DNA of 64,000 bases from Candidatus Accumulibacter proximus (GCA_016709675.1 JADJMH010000019.1:1-64000), one strand, 5' to 3'. Shown: positions 37,330 to 46,344, numbered from the stretch's first letter. Notes: generated by a model not told the origin, from the sequence alone. Numbers and translations are program-made.

Positions 37330-39141
37330 TCAGGGGGCCGACCACAGCACCAGATGCTCGACCATCGGGCCGAGCGCCAGCGCAGGCACATAGTTGAGCA
37401 GACCAACCAGCAACACCACACCAATCAGCAGCGTGACGAACAGCGGGCCGTGCGTCGGTAGCGTGCCGGCGGTCACGAAGATCCGCTTCTTGGCTGCCAG
37501 CGACCCGGCCATCGCCAGCACGGGGATGATCACGCCGAAACGGCCGAACCACATCGCGACCGCCAGCAGTCCATTGTAGAAAGGCGTGTTGGCCGAGAGT
37601 CCGGCGAAGGCGCTGCCGTTGTTGTTGGCTGCTGACGACAAGGCATAGAGAATTTCGGCAAAGCCGTGCGCACCCGGGTTGGCGATACCGGCGCGGCCGG
37701 CCTCGGTCATCACCGCGACAGCCGTGCCGACCAGCACCAGCAGGGGCGTGGCGAGAATGGCGATCGACGTCATCTTCATCTCGTGCGCCTCGATCTTCTT
37801 GCCCAGGTATTCGGGCGTACGCCCGATCATCAGGCCGGCGATGAATACCGCCAACACGGCGAAGATCAGCATGCCGTAGAGGCCGGAACCGACACCGCCG
37901 AACACGACTTCACCGAGTTGTATCAAGACCAGCGGCACGGCACCGCCGAGCGGCGTGAATGAATCGTGCATGGCATTGACCGCGCCGCAGGAAGCGGCCG
38001 TGGTGATGGTGGCGAAGAGGGCCGAATCGGCAATGCCGAAGCGCGTCTCCTTGCCTTCCATGTTGCCGTCGGTCAAGGCGGTGGTAGTCACGCTCGTCGT
38101 GTCAGTGGCGCCGACCGTTGCCAGCAAGGGATTGCCTTGCTGCTCGAAGCTGATTGCGGCGATGGCAAAGGTGACGAAGAGCAAGGCCATCGCGGCCAAA
38201 ATCGTCCAACCCTGGCGTTCGTCACCGACGATGCAGCCGAAGGCGATGCATAGCGCGCCGGGAATCAGGAAGATCGACAGCATCTGCACAAAGTTCGTGA
38301 GCGGCGTCGGGTTCTCGAAGGGGTGGGCCGAGTTGGCGTTGAAGAAGCCGCCGCCGTTGGTGCCGAGGATCTTGATCGCCTCCTGCGAAGCGACCGGACC
38401 CATGGCCAGGGTCTGGATGGCTGTGGACGTCGGCTCCGTTACCGGGTTGCCGTTCTCGTCTTTCAGCGCTTGCCCGTCGGTGCCGAGTCTGGGTGTCTCG
38501 TAGTTCGTCACTTGCAGCGTCGTCACGTCCTGGTAGGCGGCAAAGTTCTGGATCACGCCCTGGCTCGCCAGAAAGAGTGCGAAGATCAGAGACAGCGGCA
38601 GCAGAATCCAGGTCGTGGCGCGGAACAGGTCCGCCCACGCATTGCCGATGCCAGCCGCCGAATGGCGCGCAAAGCCACGAATGAAGGCAGTCACGATAAC
38701 GATGCCGGTGGCCGCGGAAAGAAAGTTCTGTACCGTCAGGCCCAGCATCTGGACCAGGTAGCCCATCGTCGACTCGCCGCCATAGCCCTGCCAGTTGGTG
38801 TTGGTGACGAAACTGACTGCCGTGTTGAAGGACGAATCGGGGCTGACATTGGCCATCTCCTGTGGATTCAATGGTAGCCAGAGTTGCAGGCGCTGCAGGG
38901 CATAGACGGCGAGCAGGCCAAGCGCGTTGAACAACAACACGGCCAACGCGTATTTCAGCCAGCCCATGTCTTCGTCGCGCTGAACGCCGCACACTTTGAA
39001 GACTGCGTCTTCGAAGCCGCTGACAAGGGTCCGGCGACGTTCCATCATCATCACCCTGGAGATATAGATTCCCAATGGTCTGACCAGGAGCAGCAGGATG
39101 GTCATGAAAAGACCAAGCAACAACCAGGCATGGTTGTTCAT
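37330..39141 (-). CDS. kdpA: Potassium-transporting ATPase potassium-binding subunit KdpA
   Basis: KdpA is the channel-like subunit with the selectivity filter of the KdpFABC pump. The 603-residue product shows ten or so membrane helices, the filter regions SFVTNTNWQGYGGE and LGTNGGGFFNANSAHPFENPTP, and TPEYLGKKIEAHEMK. Its ATG overlaps the kdpF stop (ATGA). Length is normal. Confidence 0.98.
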   Translation of the reverse strand: MNNHAWLLLGLFMTILLLLVRPLGIYISRVMMMERRRTLVSGFEDAVFKVCGVQRDEDMGWLKYALAVLLFNALGLLAVYALQRLQLWLPLNPQEMANVSPDSSFNTAVSFVTNTNWQGYGGESTMGYLVQMLGLTVQNFLSAATGIVIVTAFIRGFARHSAAGIGNAWADLFRATTWILLPLSLIFALFLASQGVIQNFAAYQDVTTLQVTNYETPRLGTDGQALKDENGNPVTEPTSTAIQTLAMGPVASQEAIKILGTNGGGFFNANSAHPFENPTPLTNFVQMLSIFLIPGALCIAFGCIVGDERQGWTILAAMALLFVTFAIAAISFEQQGNPLLATVGATDTTSVTTTALTDGNMEGKETRFGIADSALFATITTAASCGAVNAMHDSFTPLGGAVPLVLIQLGEVVFGGVGSGLYGMLIFAVLAVFIAGLMIGRTPEYLGKKIEAHEMKMTSIAILATPLLVLVGTAVAVMTEAGRAGIANPGAHGFAEILYALSSAANNNGSAFAGLSANTPFYNGLLAVAMWFGRFGVIIPVLAMAGSLAAKKRIFVTAGTLPTHGPLFVTLLIGVVLLVGLLNYVPALALGPMVEHLVLWSAP

Positions 39142-39230
39142 GAAAAATCCTCCGGAAAGAGCAGCGCCGCAATCAGGTAGATCAGCAGGCCGGCCGCAGA
39201 GATGCCGGCGAGAAGGGTCAGCAGGCTCAT
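39138..39230 (-). CDS. kdpF: KdpF, small subunit of the Kdp pump
   Basis: A 30-residue peptide starting MSLLTLLAGISAAGLLIYL and ending FPEDF(S), one hydrophobic helix. This size, the Leu-Leu-Phe-x-Pro-Glu ending and the position just before kdpA define KdpF, a stabilising peptide of the pump. Its stop overlaps the kdpA start and its start overlaps the stop of the preceding small gene. Confidence 0.92.
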   Translation of the reverse strand: MSLLTLLAGISAAGLLIYLIAALLFPEDFS

Positions 39231-39322
39231 GCGCGCTCTCCCGTCAAACGCGCGCAGCCCTTGGCAAATGCCGCGGCGAGCCCGAACAGAGTGGCCAGCG
39301 CGGCAAGATAGACGACGTCCAT
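39227..39322 (-). CDS. Small membrane peptide (31 aa) leading the kdp operon
   Basis: The peptide begins MDVVYLAALATLFGLAAAF and ends in a basic tail with KGCARLTGERA. It has one membrane helix and overlaps the kdpF start by ATGA, so it is coupled to kdp translation. The frame is open further upstream but the ATG at 39322 has a purine-rich GGAGAAA just before it. I recall similar short genes next to kdpF in other proteobacteria but cannot name a verified family. It may be an extra regulator or accessory peptide of the pump. Confidence 0.65.
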   Translation of the reverse strand: MDVVYLAALATLFGLAAAFAKGCARLTGERA

Positions 39323-39607
39323 TGCGTTTCTCCGTGTAGGTGTTTCGACAAACTGAATGCTAGGCTGGTGGGCATCAAGATGGTCAAAAAAGGAGCGTGG
39401 CCGCCTGTCAAGAAACCATAAAATCCGGGGGCAGGGTGCGGTCGTCAATTGTGTAGACAGATCCCCTCACGGCAATGTCGGTATCGCGGGGCAGCGCTAC
39501 CTCTTCAAGCTCGAGCAAACGTCCGCAGTCAAGGTCTGATCGAGCGGCTCTGGCGGCGAGGCGACTGGCAGGGCGTGGGCCAATGCTTGGACGACAACGG
39601 TCAGCCC

Positions 39608-40051
39608 CTACTCCGGGCGATCCAGCTTGGTCGACAGCACGATGGTTGAAAAGGTGTCGACCACGCCCTTGATTGCGCGAATCTTGTCGATGACCGCATC
39701 GAGTTCCTGGGTCGATTCGGTCATCAATATTGCGCACAAATCGTAGCGCCCACTGATCGAATAGAGCTTGACGATCTCATGCCGCCGGGTCAGTCCCTTG
39801 ATGACGTCAAATTCAGTCTTGGAGTCGCTCGAGATCAACACCATCGCCCGAATGCTCGAATCTTTCTGCCGTTTCTTGACGCTCACGGTGTAACCCGAAA
39901 TCACGCCGCTGTCCTCCAGCGCTTTCAGGCGCAGTTGCACGGTGCTTCTGGCACAACCCAGTGACTTGGCTAGCGTGACCACCGGCAGGCGGGCATTGAC
40001 CTTGAGCAGTTCAATCAGCTGCTGATCGAGGTTATCCAGGGTTCTTGCCAT
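39608..40051 (-). CDS. Lrp/AsnC-family transcriptional regulator (lysine catabolism cluster)
   Basis: A 147-residue regulator with an N-terminal helix-turn-helix (LDQQLIELLKVNARLPVVTLAKSLG, then CARSTVQLRLKALEDSGVI). The C-terminal RAM domain binds effector amino acids (YSISGRYDLCAILMTESTQELD). It is divergent from kamA, with a palindrome in the shared promoter gap, and most likely senses lysine or a pathway intermediate and controls the kam-kce genes; this role is inferred from position. Confidence 0.92.
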   Translation of the reverse strand: MARTLDNLDQQLIELLKVNARLPVVTLAKSLGCARSTVQLRLKALEDSGVISGYTVSVKKRQKDSSIRAMVLISSDSKTEFDVIKGLTRRHEIVKLYSISGRYDLCAILMTESTQELDAVIDKIRAIKGVVDTFSTIVLSTKLDRPE

Positions 40052-40076
40052 TCGTGTTCCTTCACATTGCCGCAGG

Positions 40077-40095
40077 ATCAGTCAGTATGACTGAT
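40077..40095. promoter_or_regulatory. 19-bp palindrome in the lrp-kamA promoter gap
   Basis: ATCAGTCA-GTA-TGACTGAT is a perfect 8-bp inverted repeat with a 3-base centre followed by a run of T. It lies 26 bases upstream of the Lrp start and about 118 upstream of kamA. The size and symmetry fit an Lrp-family operator; as no transcript ends here a terminator is less likely. Confidence 0.6.
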
Positions 40096-40212
40096 TTTTT
40101 TGCGATGTTTCAGGCAGGCTGCCTGTTTCTGCCGGCGCGACTCGTCCCTAAACTGCGCCTCTGTCGTCGCCTTGATCGAAATTCAATCGATCGCACCGGA
40201 GAGGAGAATCGC

Positions 40213-41394
40213 ATGCTGCAGACAATCGAATTCAATATCCAGAACAAGTTGCTTACCCGGGAAGCGCTGGATGCCTACGATCCGTCGGCAGAATCGTGGC
40301 AGAAGCAGTTTGCGCGCCGTTACACGCACCACTGTGAACTCAACGACGTCCTCAACAACGTCGAGAACGTCGATCAGACCGTCTATGGCAAGTTCGCCGT
40401 GTCGATCACGCCTTATGTGGCACAGCTGATGGATCGCGATGATCCGATGTGCCCGATCCGTCTGCAATACATGCCCACCTTTGCTGAGGAGACGAAGCCC
40501 GGCTTTGTCACCATGCTTGATCAACTCGGCGAAGAAGGCGATACCGTTCCCGGTACCAGTATTGTGCACCGCTATCCGCGCCGCGTGCTGTTCCTCGTTT
40601 CCAATGCCTGCGCCACGCTGTGCCGCTTCTGCACCCGCAAGCGCATGGTGTCGCAACCCACCGGTTCCGTGCACAAGGACGAGATCGAACGGTCGATCGA
40701 CTACATCGCTGCCAACACGCAGATTCAGGACGTGCTGCTCTCGGGCGGTGATCCGCTGACCTTCAGCGACGAGCGACTCGACTACATCCTCGGCGAAATC
40801 CGCCGTCGCGCGCCACATGTTCGCTTTCTGCGCATGGGCTCGCGGATGATCGTTCAACTGCCGACCCGGATCACGCCGGAACTCTGTGCCGTGCTCGAAA
40901 AGCACCGCTTGCAGATGGTCAATACGCACATCAACCACCCCAAGGAAATCACCCCGCTGCTGCGCGAGCGCGTCAAGGTGCTGCAGAAGGCCGGCATCAT
41001 GATGGGTTTGCAAACCGTCTGCCTGAAAGGCGTCAACGACGACGTCGACGTGATGCGCGAGCTGTTCCTGCAGGCGATCGAAATGGGTATCCGTCCCTAC
41101 TACGTCTATTCGACCGACATGGTTGAGGGTGCCCACCACTTCATCGTGCCGTACCAGCGCATGCTGGAACTGTACGAAGGTCTCCGTGGCTGGATCAGCG
41201 GTCCGGCGGTCCCGACATTCATCGTCGATGGTCTCGGAGGCCTCGGCAAGCTGCCGATCATCCCGATCTACGTCAAGGAAGAAGAGTTGCCGGATGGATC
41301 GGGCACGACCGTGAAGTGTCGCAACTATGCCGGCAAAACGGTCGAGATGCCGGGGCTGGGCCGCGACTACGCGCTGCCGACGCACAGCAACTGA
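40213..41394 (+). CDS. kamA: Lysine 2,3-aminomutase
   Basis: This radical-SAM, PLP-dependent enzyme converts L-lysine to L-beta-lysine, the first step of lysine fermentation. The 393-residue product has the radical cluster motif CATLCRFC near residue 135, DVLLSGGDPLT, and the PLP region near the end (GLGGLGKLPIIP). ATG 40213 is preceded by GAGAGGAGAA; a longer frame to 40045 has no support. It leads a run of pathway genes, which favours true lysine aminomutase rather than EpmB or a glutamate enzyme. Confidence 0.95.
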   Translation: MLQTIEFNIQNKLLTREALDAYDPSAESWQKQFARRYTHHCELNDVLNNVENVDQTVYGKFAVSITPYVAQLMDRDDPMCPIRLQYMPTFAEETKPGFVTMLDQLGEEGDTVPGTSIVHRYPRRVLFLVSNACATLCRFCTRKRMVSQPTGSVHKDEIERSIDYIAANTQIQDVLLSGGDPLTFSDERLDYILGEIRRRAPHVRFLRMGSRMIVQLPTRITPELCAVLEKHRLQMVNTHINHPKEITPLLRERVKVLQKAGIMMGLQTVCLKGVNDDVDVMRELFLQAIEMGIRPYYVYSTDMVEGAHHFIVPYQRMLELYEGLRGWISGPAVPTFIVDGLGGLGKLPIIPIYVKEEELPDGSGTTVKCRNYAGKTVEMPGLGRDYALPTHSN

Positions 41395-41397
41395 TCG

Positions 41398-41436
41398 CCG
41401 CCAGACACCGGTCGCGCCGCTGCGACCGGTTTGGCG
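41398..41436 (+). terminator. Strong hairpin between kamA and kdd
   Basis: The stem ACCGGTCGC (41407-41415) pairs perfectly with GCGACCGGT (41422-41430) over a 6-base loop, and flanking CGCCA / TGGCG can extend it. No T run follows, so partial termination or mRNA processing is more likely than full stop; kdd lies about 50 bases on. Confidence 0.5.
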
Positions 41437-41485
41437 ATGCTCCCCTTCTTGAGGTCTGACGAGCTTTACTACCAGGTCTACTACC

Positions 41486-42521
41486 ATGCAACACGGCTCC
41501 CCCTACGGCACGCATCGCGTGCTCGAACCGATCGGCGTGCTCCCCCAGGGTGCATGGAGGATCGACAACTCAATGGCAATTTACGACAACGAAATCCTGA
41601 TTGACGTTGCCGCCCTGAACATCGATGCGGCCAGTTTCACCCAGATCAAGCAGGAAGCTGCCGGGGACCTCGCCAGGATCGCCAGCACTGTGCTTGGCAT
41701 CGTTGAACGGCGTGGCAAACATCATAATCCGGTCACCGGATCGGGCGGCATGCTGATCGGGCGGATTGCCCAGATTGGCCCGGCACTGGCCGGCAGGGTG
41801 GACCTGCGTGTGGGCGACAGGATCGCCACGCTCGTTTCATTGTCGCTGACGCCGCTGCAAATCAAGACCATCAAGAAGATCGACCTGGACAAGGACCAGA
41901 TCGAGGTCGAAGCGCAGGCGATTCTTTGAAACCGGCCTTTACGCCAAGCTGCCTGACGACATTCCCGAGCAGGTGGCCCTGGCGATTCTCGACGTGGCGG
42001 GGGCGCCGGCGCAAACCGCGCGCCTCGTTCGCCCCGGCGACACCGTGGTGGTTGTTGGCGGTGGTGGCAAGTCGGGTACGCTATGTGTGTACGAGGCGCG
42101 AAAGCGCGCCGGCCCGGCGGGCTGCGTGATCGGCGTGTCGCCATTTGCAACCGACTGTCAGCGCATGCGCGAGCTCGGCTGGGTTGACCACGCCGTGCAG
42201 GTTGATGCGACCGATGCCGTGGCGATGATGGAGGCGATCGCCAAGGTGACTGCTGGCCACCTGGCCGATGTGGTGATCAACTGCGTCAATATCCGGAATA
42301 CCGAAATGGGCAGCATTCTGGCCACCCGCGACCGCGGCAAGGTCTACTTCTTCTCGATGGCCACGAGCTTTACCGCCGCCGCGCTTGGCGCCGAAGGCGT
42401 CGGCAAGGATGTCGACATGATCGTCGGCAACGGCTACGCCAGGGACCACGCAGTGTACGCACTGGCCCTGCTGCGCGAAAGCCCGAAGCTGCGCCAGCTA
42501 TTCGAAGCGTGGTACGTCTAG
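41486..42521 (+). CDS. kdd: 3,5-diaminohexanoate dehydrogenase, split by a +1 frameshift at CTT-TGA
   Basis: Kdd oxidises L-erythro-3,5-diaminohexanoate to 5-amino-3-oxohexanoate with NAD(P). The first frame (147 residues) has YGTHRVLEPIGVLPQ, EILIDVAALNIDAASFTQI and NPVTGSGGML and stops at 41929. The next frame continues directly with ETGLYAKLPDDIPEQ, DVAGAPAQTARLV and the Rossmann loop VVVGGGGKSGTL. It then runs to YFFSMATSFTAAALGAEGVGKD and ends at 42521. Together they match a full enzyme of about 345 residues. The junction reads ATT-CTT-TGA-A and needs exactly +1. The break may be programmed, a mutation or an error. Confidence 0.85.
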
Positions 42522-42528
42522 GAGTCGC

Positions 42529-43632
42529 ATGGGCCAACAAGCTTTTCAGTTGAACCGACAGGCGGCCATGAGCACCAGCGCCCTCTGGAACCAGATCCGA
42601 GAACGTGGCCTGGCGACGCTGGCCGTCGTGGGAATGACCAAGAACACCGGCAAGACGGTGGCCTTGAACCATCTTCTCGCTTGCGCTGCCGAGGATGGCG
42701 TGGCGATTGGCGTGACCTCGATCGGGCGCGACGGGGAAAACCGCGATCAGGTCTTCTTCTTTCCGAAGCCACCGGTGCGGGTCTGGTCGGGTTCCATCAT
42801 CGCCACCGCCCGCGACACCCTGCTACGTGCCAAAGTCCGCTGGAAACTCCTTGCCGCCACCGGACTGGATAGCCCGATGGGCGAAATCGTCATCGTCCGC
42901 GCGCTGGACCACGGCGAAATGGAGATTGCCGGCGCGTCGCGCAGCTCCGATCAGCAAAAGATCATCGCGCAATTGCGACAGTGCGGTTGCGCACTGATCA
43001 TCCTCGACGGGGCTCTCGGTCGCAGCCAGCACGCTTCACCGGCCATCGCCGACGGAATCATTCTGGCCACTGGCGCCGCCATCGGCGGTGGCGTGCAGGA
43101 TGTCATCCGCAAGACGCGTGAGCGACTGGCAACGCTGAACATTCCCCAGGCCGCGCCGGAAATTCTGGCGCGCTGCCAGGCCGTGTTTGAGTCAGGTGGC
43201 GTTGGTATCTGGGACCGCAGCGGCGGACCCCTGTTTCTCGCCGACATCGCCACGCTCAACGCCGCATCGACGCTGGTCGAATTTGCCGACCGGGAACTCG
43301 GCGCGATTGCGGTCAGCGGTGCTGTCGGTAAGGCCCTCTGGCTGACGGTCGACGCGCTCCTTGCGCGACACCCCGGCCTGACGCTGGTGGTTGCCGACGG
43401 CACAAAGCTGTTCATCGAACACGCCGATGTCCAGCGGTTTCGCCAACAAGGTGGCAGCTTGCTGGCTTGTCGCCGGATCCATATTGCCGGCATCACCTTG
43501 AATCCATGCTCGCCGCATGGCCACCATCTCGTTGCTCAAGAACTGCTCGGCGCCGCCCGCCTGGCCTTTCCCGAATACGAGGTCAGTGACGTGATTCTCG
43601 AACGAGTACTGACCGAAACAGGAGTCTGTTGA
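42529..43632 (+). CDS. kamB: P-loop NTPase, KamB-like lysine 5,6-aminomutase reactivase subunit
   Basis: The 367-residue product has a P-loop-like VVGMTKNTGKTVALNHLL near residue 33-50, resembling the KNxGKT pattern I recall for KamB, and sits immediately before the aminomutase subunits. KamB and KamC are thought to restore damaged lysine 5,6-aminomutase by swapping cobalamin. Only KamB is seen here. ATG 42529 lies 7 bases after kdd; an internal ATG at residue 14 (MSTSALWNQI) is another possible start. The stop overlaps the kamD start. Identification rests on the motif and context. Confidence 0.78.
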   Translation: MGQQAFQLNRQAAMSTSALWNQIRERGLATLAVVGMTKNTGKTVALNHLLACAAEDGVAIGVTSIGRDGENRDQVFFFPKPPVRVWSGSIIATARDTLLRAKVRWKLLAATGLDSPMGEIVIVRALDHGEMEIAGASRSSDQQKIIAQLRQCGCALIILDGALGRSQHASPAIADGIILATGAAIGGGVQDVIRKTRERLATLNIPQAAPEILARCQAVFESGGVGIWDRSGGPLFLADIATLNAASTLVEFADRELGAIAVSGAVGKALWLTVDALLARHPGLTLVVADGTKLFIEHADVQRFRQQGGSLLACRRIHIAGITLNPCSPHGHHLVAQELLGAARLAFPEYEVSDVILERVLTETGVC

Positions 43633-45179
43633 TGATGCGTTTGCATCTGGATCAGGCACAAATCGACCGCGCGCGTGACTCGGCGCGGCGCATTGCCCGC
43701 AGTGTCTTCGAGCAAATGAAGCCATTCACCACGACGACGGTCGAGCGCGCCACGCTGCGTCTGCTCGGCATCGATGGCGTCGATGAAAACATGGTGCCCC
43801 TGCCGAATCGTCTGGTGAGCCATTTGCAGGAGCAGGACCTGTTGCAGCACGGTGCCGCCGCAATCGTTGTCGGTGCCATGATCGAACGCGGCTGTACCGC
43901 GCAGCAGGTCGCCGAAGCCGTGGCCGCCGGCAAACTGACGATGCGGCGGCACAAGGGGGAAGAGGCGATCCGTGCGGCCAGCGAAGCTGAAGCCCGCAAG
44001 ATGTGCGAGCATATCGCCCGGCAGCGCGCACGGCGCGACAGCGAAATCAAATCGGTTGGCGAAAGCCGCACGCCGTGGCTCTACCTGATCGTCGCCACTG
44101 GCAACATCCACGAAGACGTCATCCAAGCTCGCGCGGCTGCTGAGCAGGGTGCCGACATCATCGCGGTGATCCGTTCGACCGGCCAGAGCCTGCTCGACTA
44201 TGTGCCCTACGGCGCGACCACCGAAGGTTTCGGTGGCACCTACGCTACCCAGGAAAACTTCCGCCTGATGCGCGCGGCGCTTGACGAAACGGGTGCCAGG
44301 GTCGGTCGCTACATTCGCCTGACCAACTACTGCTCGGGTTTGTGCATGCCGGAAATCGCGGCCATGGGCGCGATGGAGCGGCTCGACATGATGCTCAACG
44401 ATTCGATGTACGGCATCATTTTTCGCGACATAAACATGCAGCGGACTTTCATTGACCAATTCTTTTCACGGATGGTCAATGCCTACGCCGGGATCATCAT
44501 CAACACCGGCGAAGACAACTACCTGACGACGGCAGATGCCTGTGAAGCAGCGCACACCGTCCTGGCTTCGCAACTGATCAACGAGCAGTTTGCCTATCTG
44601 TCCGGCCTCAAGCCGGAGCAGATGGGGCTGGGGCACGCCTTCGAGATCAATCCGGAGATGGAGAACGGCTTCCTCTGGGAGATTGCCCACGCGCAACTGG
44701 TCCGCCAGGTCTTTCCCGAGGCCTCGCTCAAATACATGCCGCCGACCAAGCACATGACCGGCAACATTTTTCGGGGCCACCTCCAGGATGCGCTGTTCAA
44801 CGTTGTCAGCACGCTGACGCAGCAGGACATTCACCTGCTTGGCATGATGACCGAGGCCATCCACACGCCGTTCATCCAGGACCGTTTCCTCGCCGTGCAG
44901 AACGCGAAGTACGTCTTCAATACCATGCGCGATCTGCACGCGGAAGTCGAATTCAGGCACGGTGGTCAGATCGAGCGGCGCGCACAGAGCGTGCTCAGCG
45001 AGACCGAACAGATTCTGGCCGACATCGAAACGATGGGTCTGCCGCAAGCGATCAGCCAAGGCATGTTTGCCGAAATCTCCCGCAAGCCGGACGGTGGCAA
45101 GGGTCTCGACGGCGTGATTGCCAAGTCCAGCGACTACTTCAACCCGTTTCCGAACCTGATGCTTGAAGGAGGGCTCTGA
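43632..45179 (+). CDS. kamD: Lysine 5,6-aminomutase alpha subunit
   Basis: KamD is the large PLP-containing subunit of the B12-dependent enzyme that moves the terminal amino group of beta-lysine, giving 3,5-diaminohexanoate. The 515-residue product has family text such as TPWLYLIVATGNIHEDVIQA, DIIAVIRSTGQSLLDYVPYG, RYIRLTNYCSGLCMPEIA and YMPPTKHMTGNIFRGH. ATG 43632 overlaps the kamB stop (TGATGATG). kamE begins two bases after the stop. Length is normal. Confidence 0.96.
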   Translation: MMRLHLDQAQIDRARDSARRIARSVFEQMKPFTTTTVERATLRLLGIDGVDENMVPLPNRLVSHLQEQDLLQHGAAAIVVGAMIERGCTAQQVAEAVAAGKLTMRRHKGEEAIRAASEAEARKMCEHIARQRARRDSEIKSVGESRTPWLYLIVATGNIHEDVIQARAAAEQGADIIAVIRSTGQSLLDYVPYGATTEGFGGTYATQENFRLMRAALDETGARVGRYIRLTNYCSGLCMPEIAAMGAMERLDMMLNDSMYGIIFRDINMQRTFIDQFFSRMVNAYAGIIINTGEDNYLTTADACEAAHTVLASQLINEQFAYLSGLKPEQMGLGHAFEINPEMENGFLWEIAHAQLVRQVFPEASLKYMPPTKHMTGNIFRGHLQDALFNVVSTLTQQDIHLLGMMTEAIHTPFIQDRFLAVQNAKYVFNTMRDLHAEVEFRHGGQIERRAQSVLSETEQILADIETMGLPQAISQGMFAEISRKPDGGKGLDGVIAKSSDYFNPFPNLMLEGGL

Positions 45180-45180
45180 G

Positions 45181-45921
45181 ATGGCCGAAAATCTGGTCAA
45201 GCCCTATGGCGATACCCTCAACGACGGCCGCGTCCAGCTCTCCTTCACCCTGCCGGTCGCCCTCGATGACGCCGCCAGGGAAGGCGCCAGGCAACTGGCG
45301 ATGATGATGGGCCTTGCAGAACCCGCGGTCGTACACGCCGAAGACATGGGTCAGGACTTCAGCTTCTTCATCGTCTATGGTCAGTGCCAGCACCAGGTCG
45401 ACCTGTCAAGCATCAAGGTCTCCCGGCCGGAGTTCGCGACCCTCGACAAGGACGGCATCAACCGGCTGATCGCCGAGAAAATGCGCCGCAAGATGGTCGT
45501 CATCGGTGCCTGCATCGAGACCGACGCCCACACCGTCGGCATCGACGCGATCATGAACATGAAGGGTTACAACGGCCACAAGGGTCTGGAGAGCTATCAC
45601 GAAATGCGCGCCATCAACCTCGGCGCGCAGGTCGATTCCGAAGATCTGGTCACTAGGGCGATTGAAGAAAAGGCCGACGTCATTCTGGTGTCGCAAATCG
45701 TGACACAGAAGAACATCCACCTCGACAACCTGACCAGGCTTGTCGATCTGCTCGAAGCCGAAGGTTTGCGTGACCGGGTCATCCTGATCGTCGGCGGTCC
45801 GCGCATCAGTCATGAGCTGGCCAAGGAACTCGGTTACGACGCCGGCTTTGGTACCAGAACCTACGCCGAGGATGTGGCGTCGTTCGCCATCCATGAATGG
45901 ATCAAGAGAAACTCAGCCTGA
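45181..45921 (+). CDS. kamE: Lysine 5,6-aminomutase beta subunit (cobalamin-binding)
   Basis: KamE binds adenosylcobalamin. The 246-residue product contains the base-off cobalamin motif DxHxxG as DAHTVG inside IETDAHTVGIDAIMNMKGY, followed by GLESYHEMRAINLGAQV and a Rossmann-like fold with ILIVGGPRISHELAKELG. The PLP lysine region typical of the beta subunit lies here as well. ATG 45181 directly follows kamD, showing coupled translation. Confidence 0.96.
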   Translation: MAENLVKPYGDTLNDGRVQLSFTLPVALDDAAREGARQLAMMMGLAEPAVVHAEDMGQDFSFFIVYGQCQHQVDLSSIKVSRPEFATLDKDGINRLIAEKMRRKMVVIGACIETDAHTVGIDAIMNMKGYNGHKGLESYHEMRAINLGAQVDSEDLVTRAIEEKADVILVSQIVTQKNIHLDNLTRLVDLLEAEGLRDRVILIVGGPRISHELAKELGYDAGFGTRTYAEDVASFAIHEWIKRNSA

Positions 45922-45931
45922 GGAAATCACC

Positions 45932-46330
45932 ATGCAAGAACTGACCAGCCTGATACGTTTGCGCATCAGCGCGCACGACGCCCACTACGCCGGCGGACTC
46001 GTCGACGGGGCAAAAATGCTGCATCTGTTTGGCGATGTCGCCACCGAGCTACTGATCCGCAGCGACGGCGACGAGGGCTTGTTCGTCGCTTACGACAGTA
46101 TCGAGTTTCTCGCCCCCGTACATGCCGGTGATTTCATCGAAGCCACAGGTCGCATCGTGTCGATCGGCCATACCTCGCGCAAGATGGCCTTTGAAGCACG
46201 CAAGATAATCGCAGCTGCCGGCATCGCCGGTCAGCCGTCGGCCGCCGACGTCCTGGCCGAGCCCGTCATCGTCTGTAGAGCCTCCGGCACCTGCGTGGTG
46301 CCGGCGGCCTGCCAGCGTATTCGACGCTAG
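45932..46330 (+). CDS. kal: 3-aminobutyryl-CoA ammonia lyase
   Basis: Kal removes ammonia from 3-aminobutyryl-CoA to give crotonyl-CoA. The 132-residue product is a single hot-dog fold protein with LRISAHDAHYAGGLVDGAKMLH, DEGLFVAYDSIEFLAPVHAGD and IEATGRIVSIGHTSRKMAFEA; the GGLVDGA stretch is typical. ATG 45932 follows kamE by 10 bases with GAGGAAA before it. The fold alone could be a thioesterase; the cluster context decides. Confidence 0.9.
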   Translation: MQELTSLIRLRISAHDAHYAGGLVDGAKMLHLFGDVATELLIRSDGDEGLFVAYDSIEFLAPVHAGDFIEATGRIVSIGHTSRKMAFEARKIIAAAGIAGQPSAADVLAEPVIVCRASGTCVVPAACQRIRR

Positions 46331-46344
46331 GCTTGGCGCCGGGA

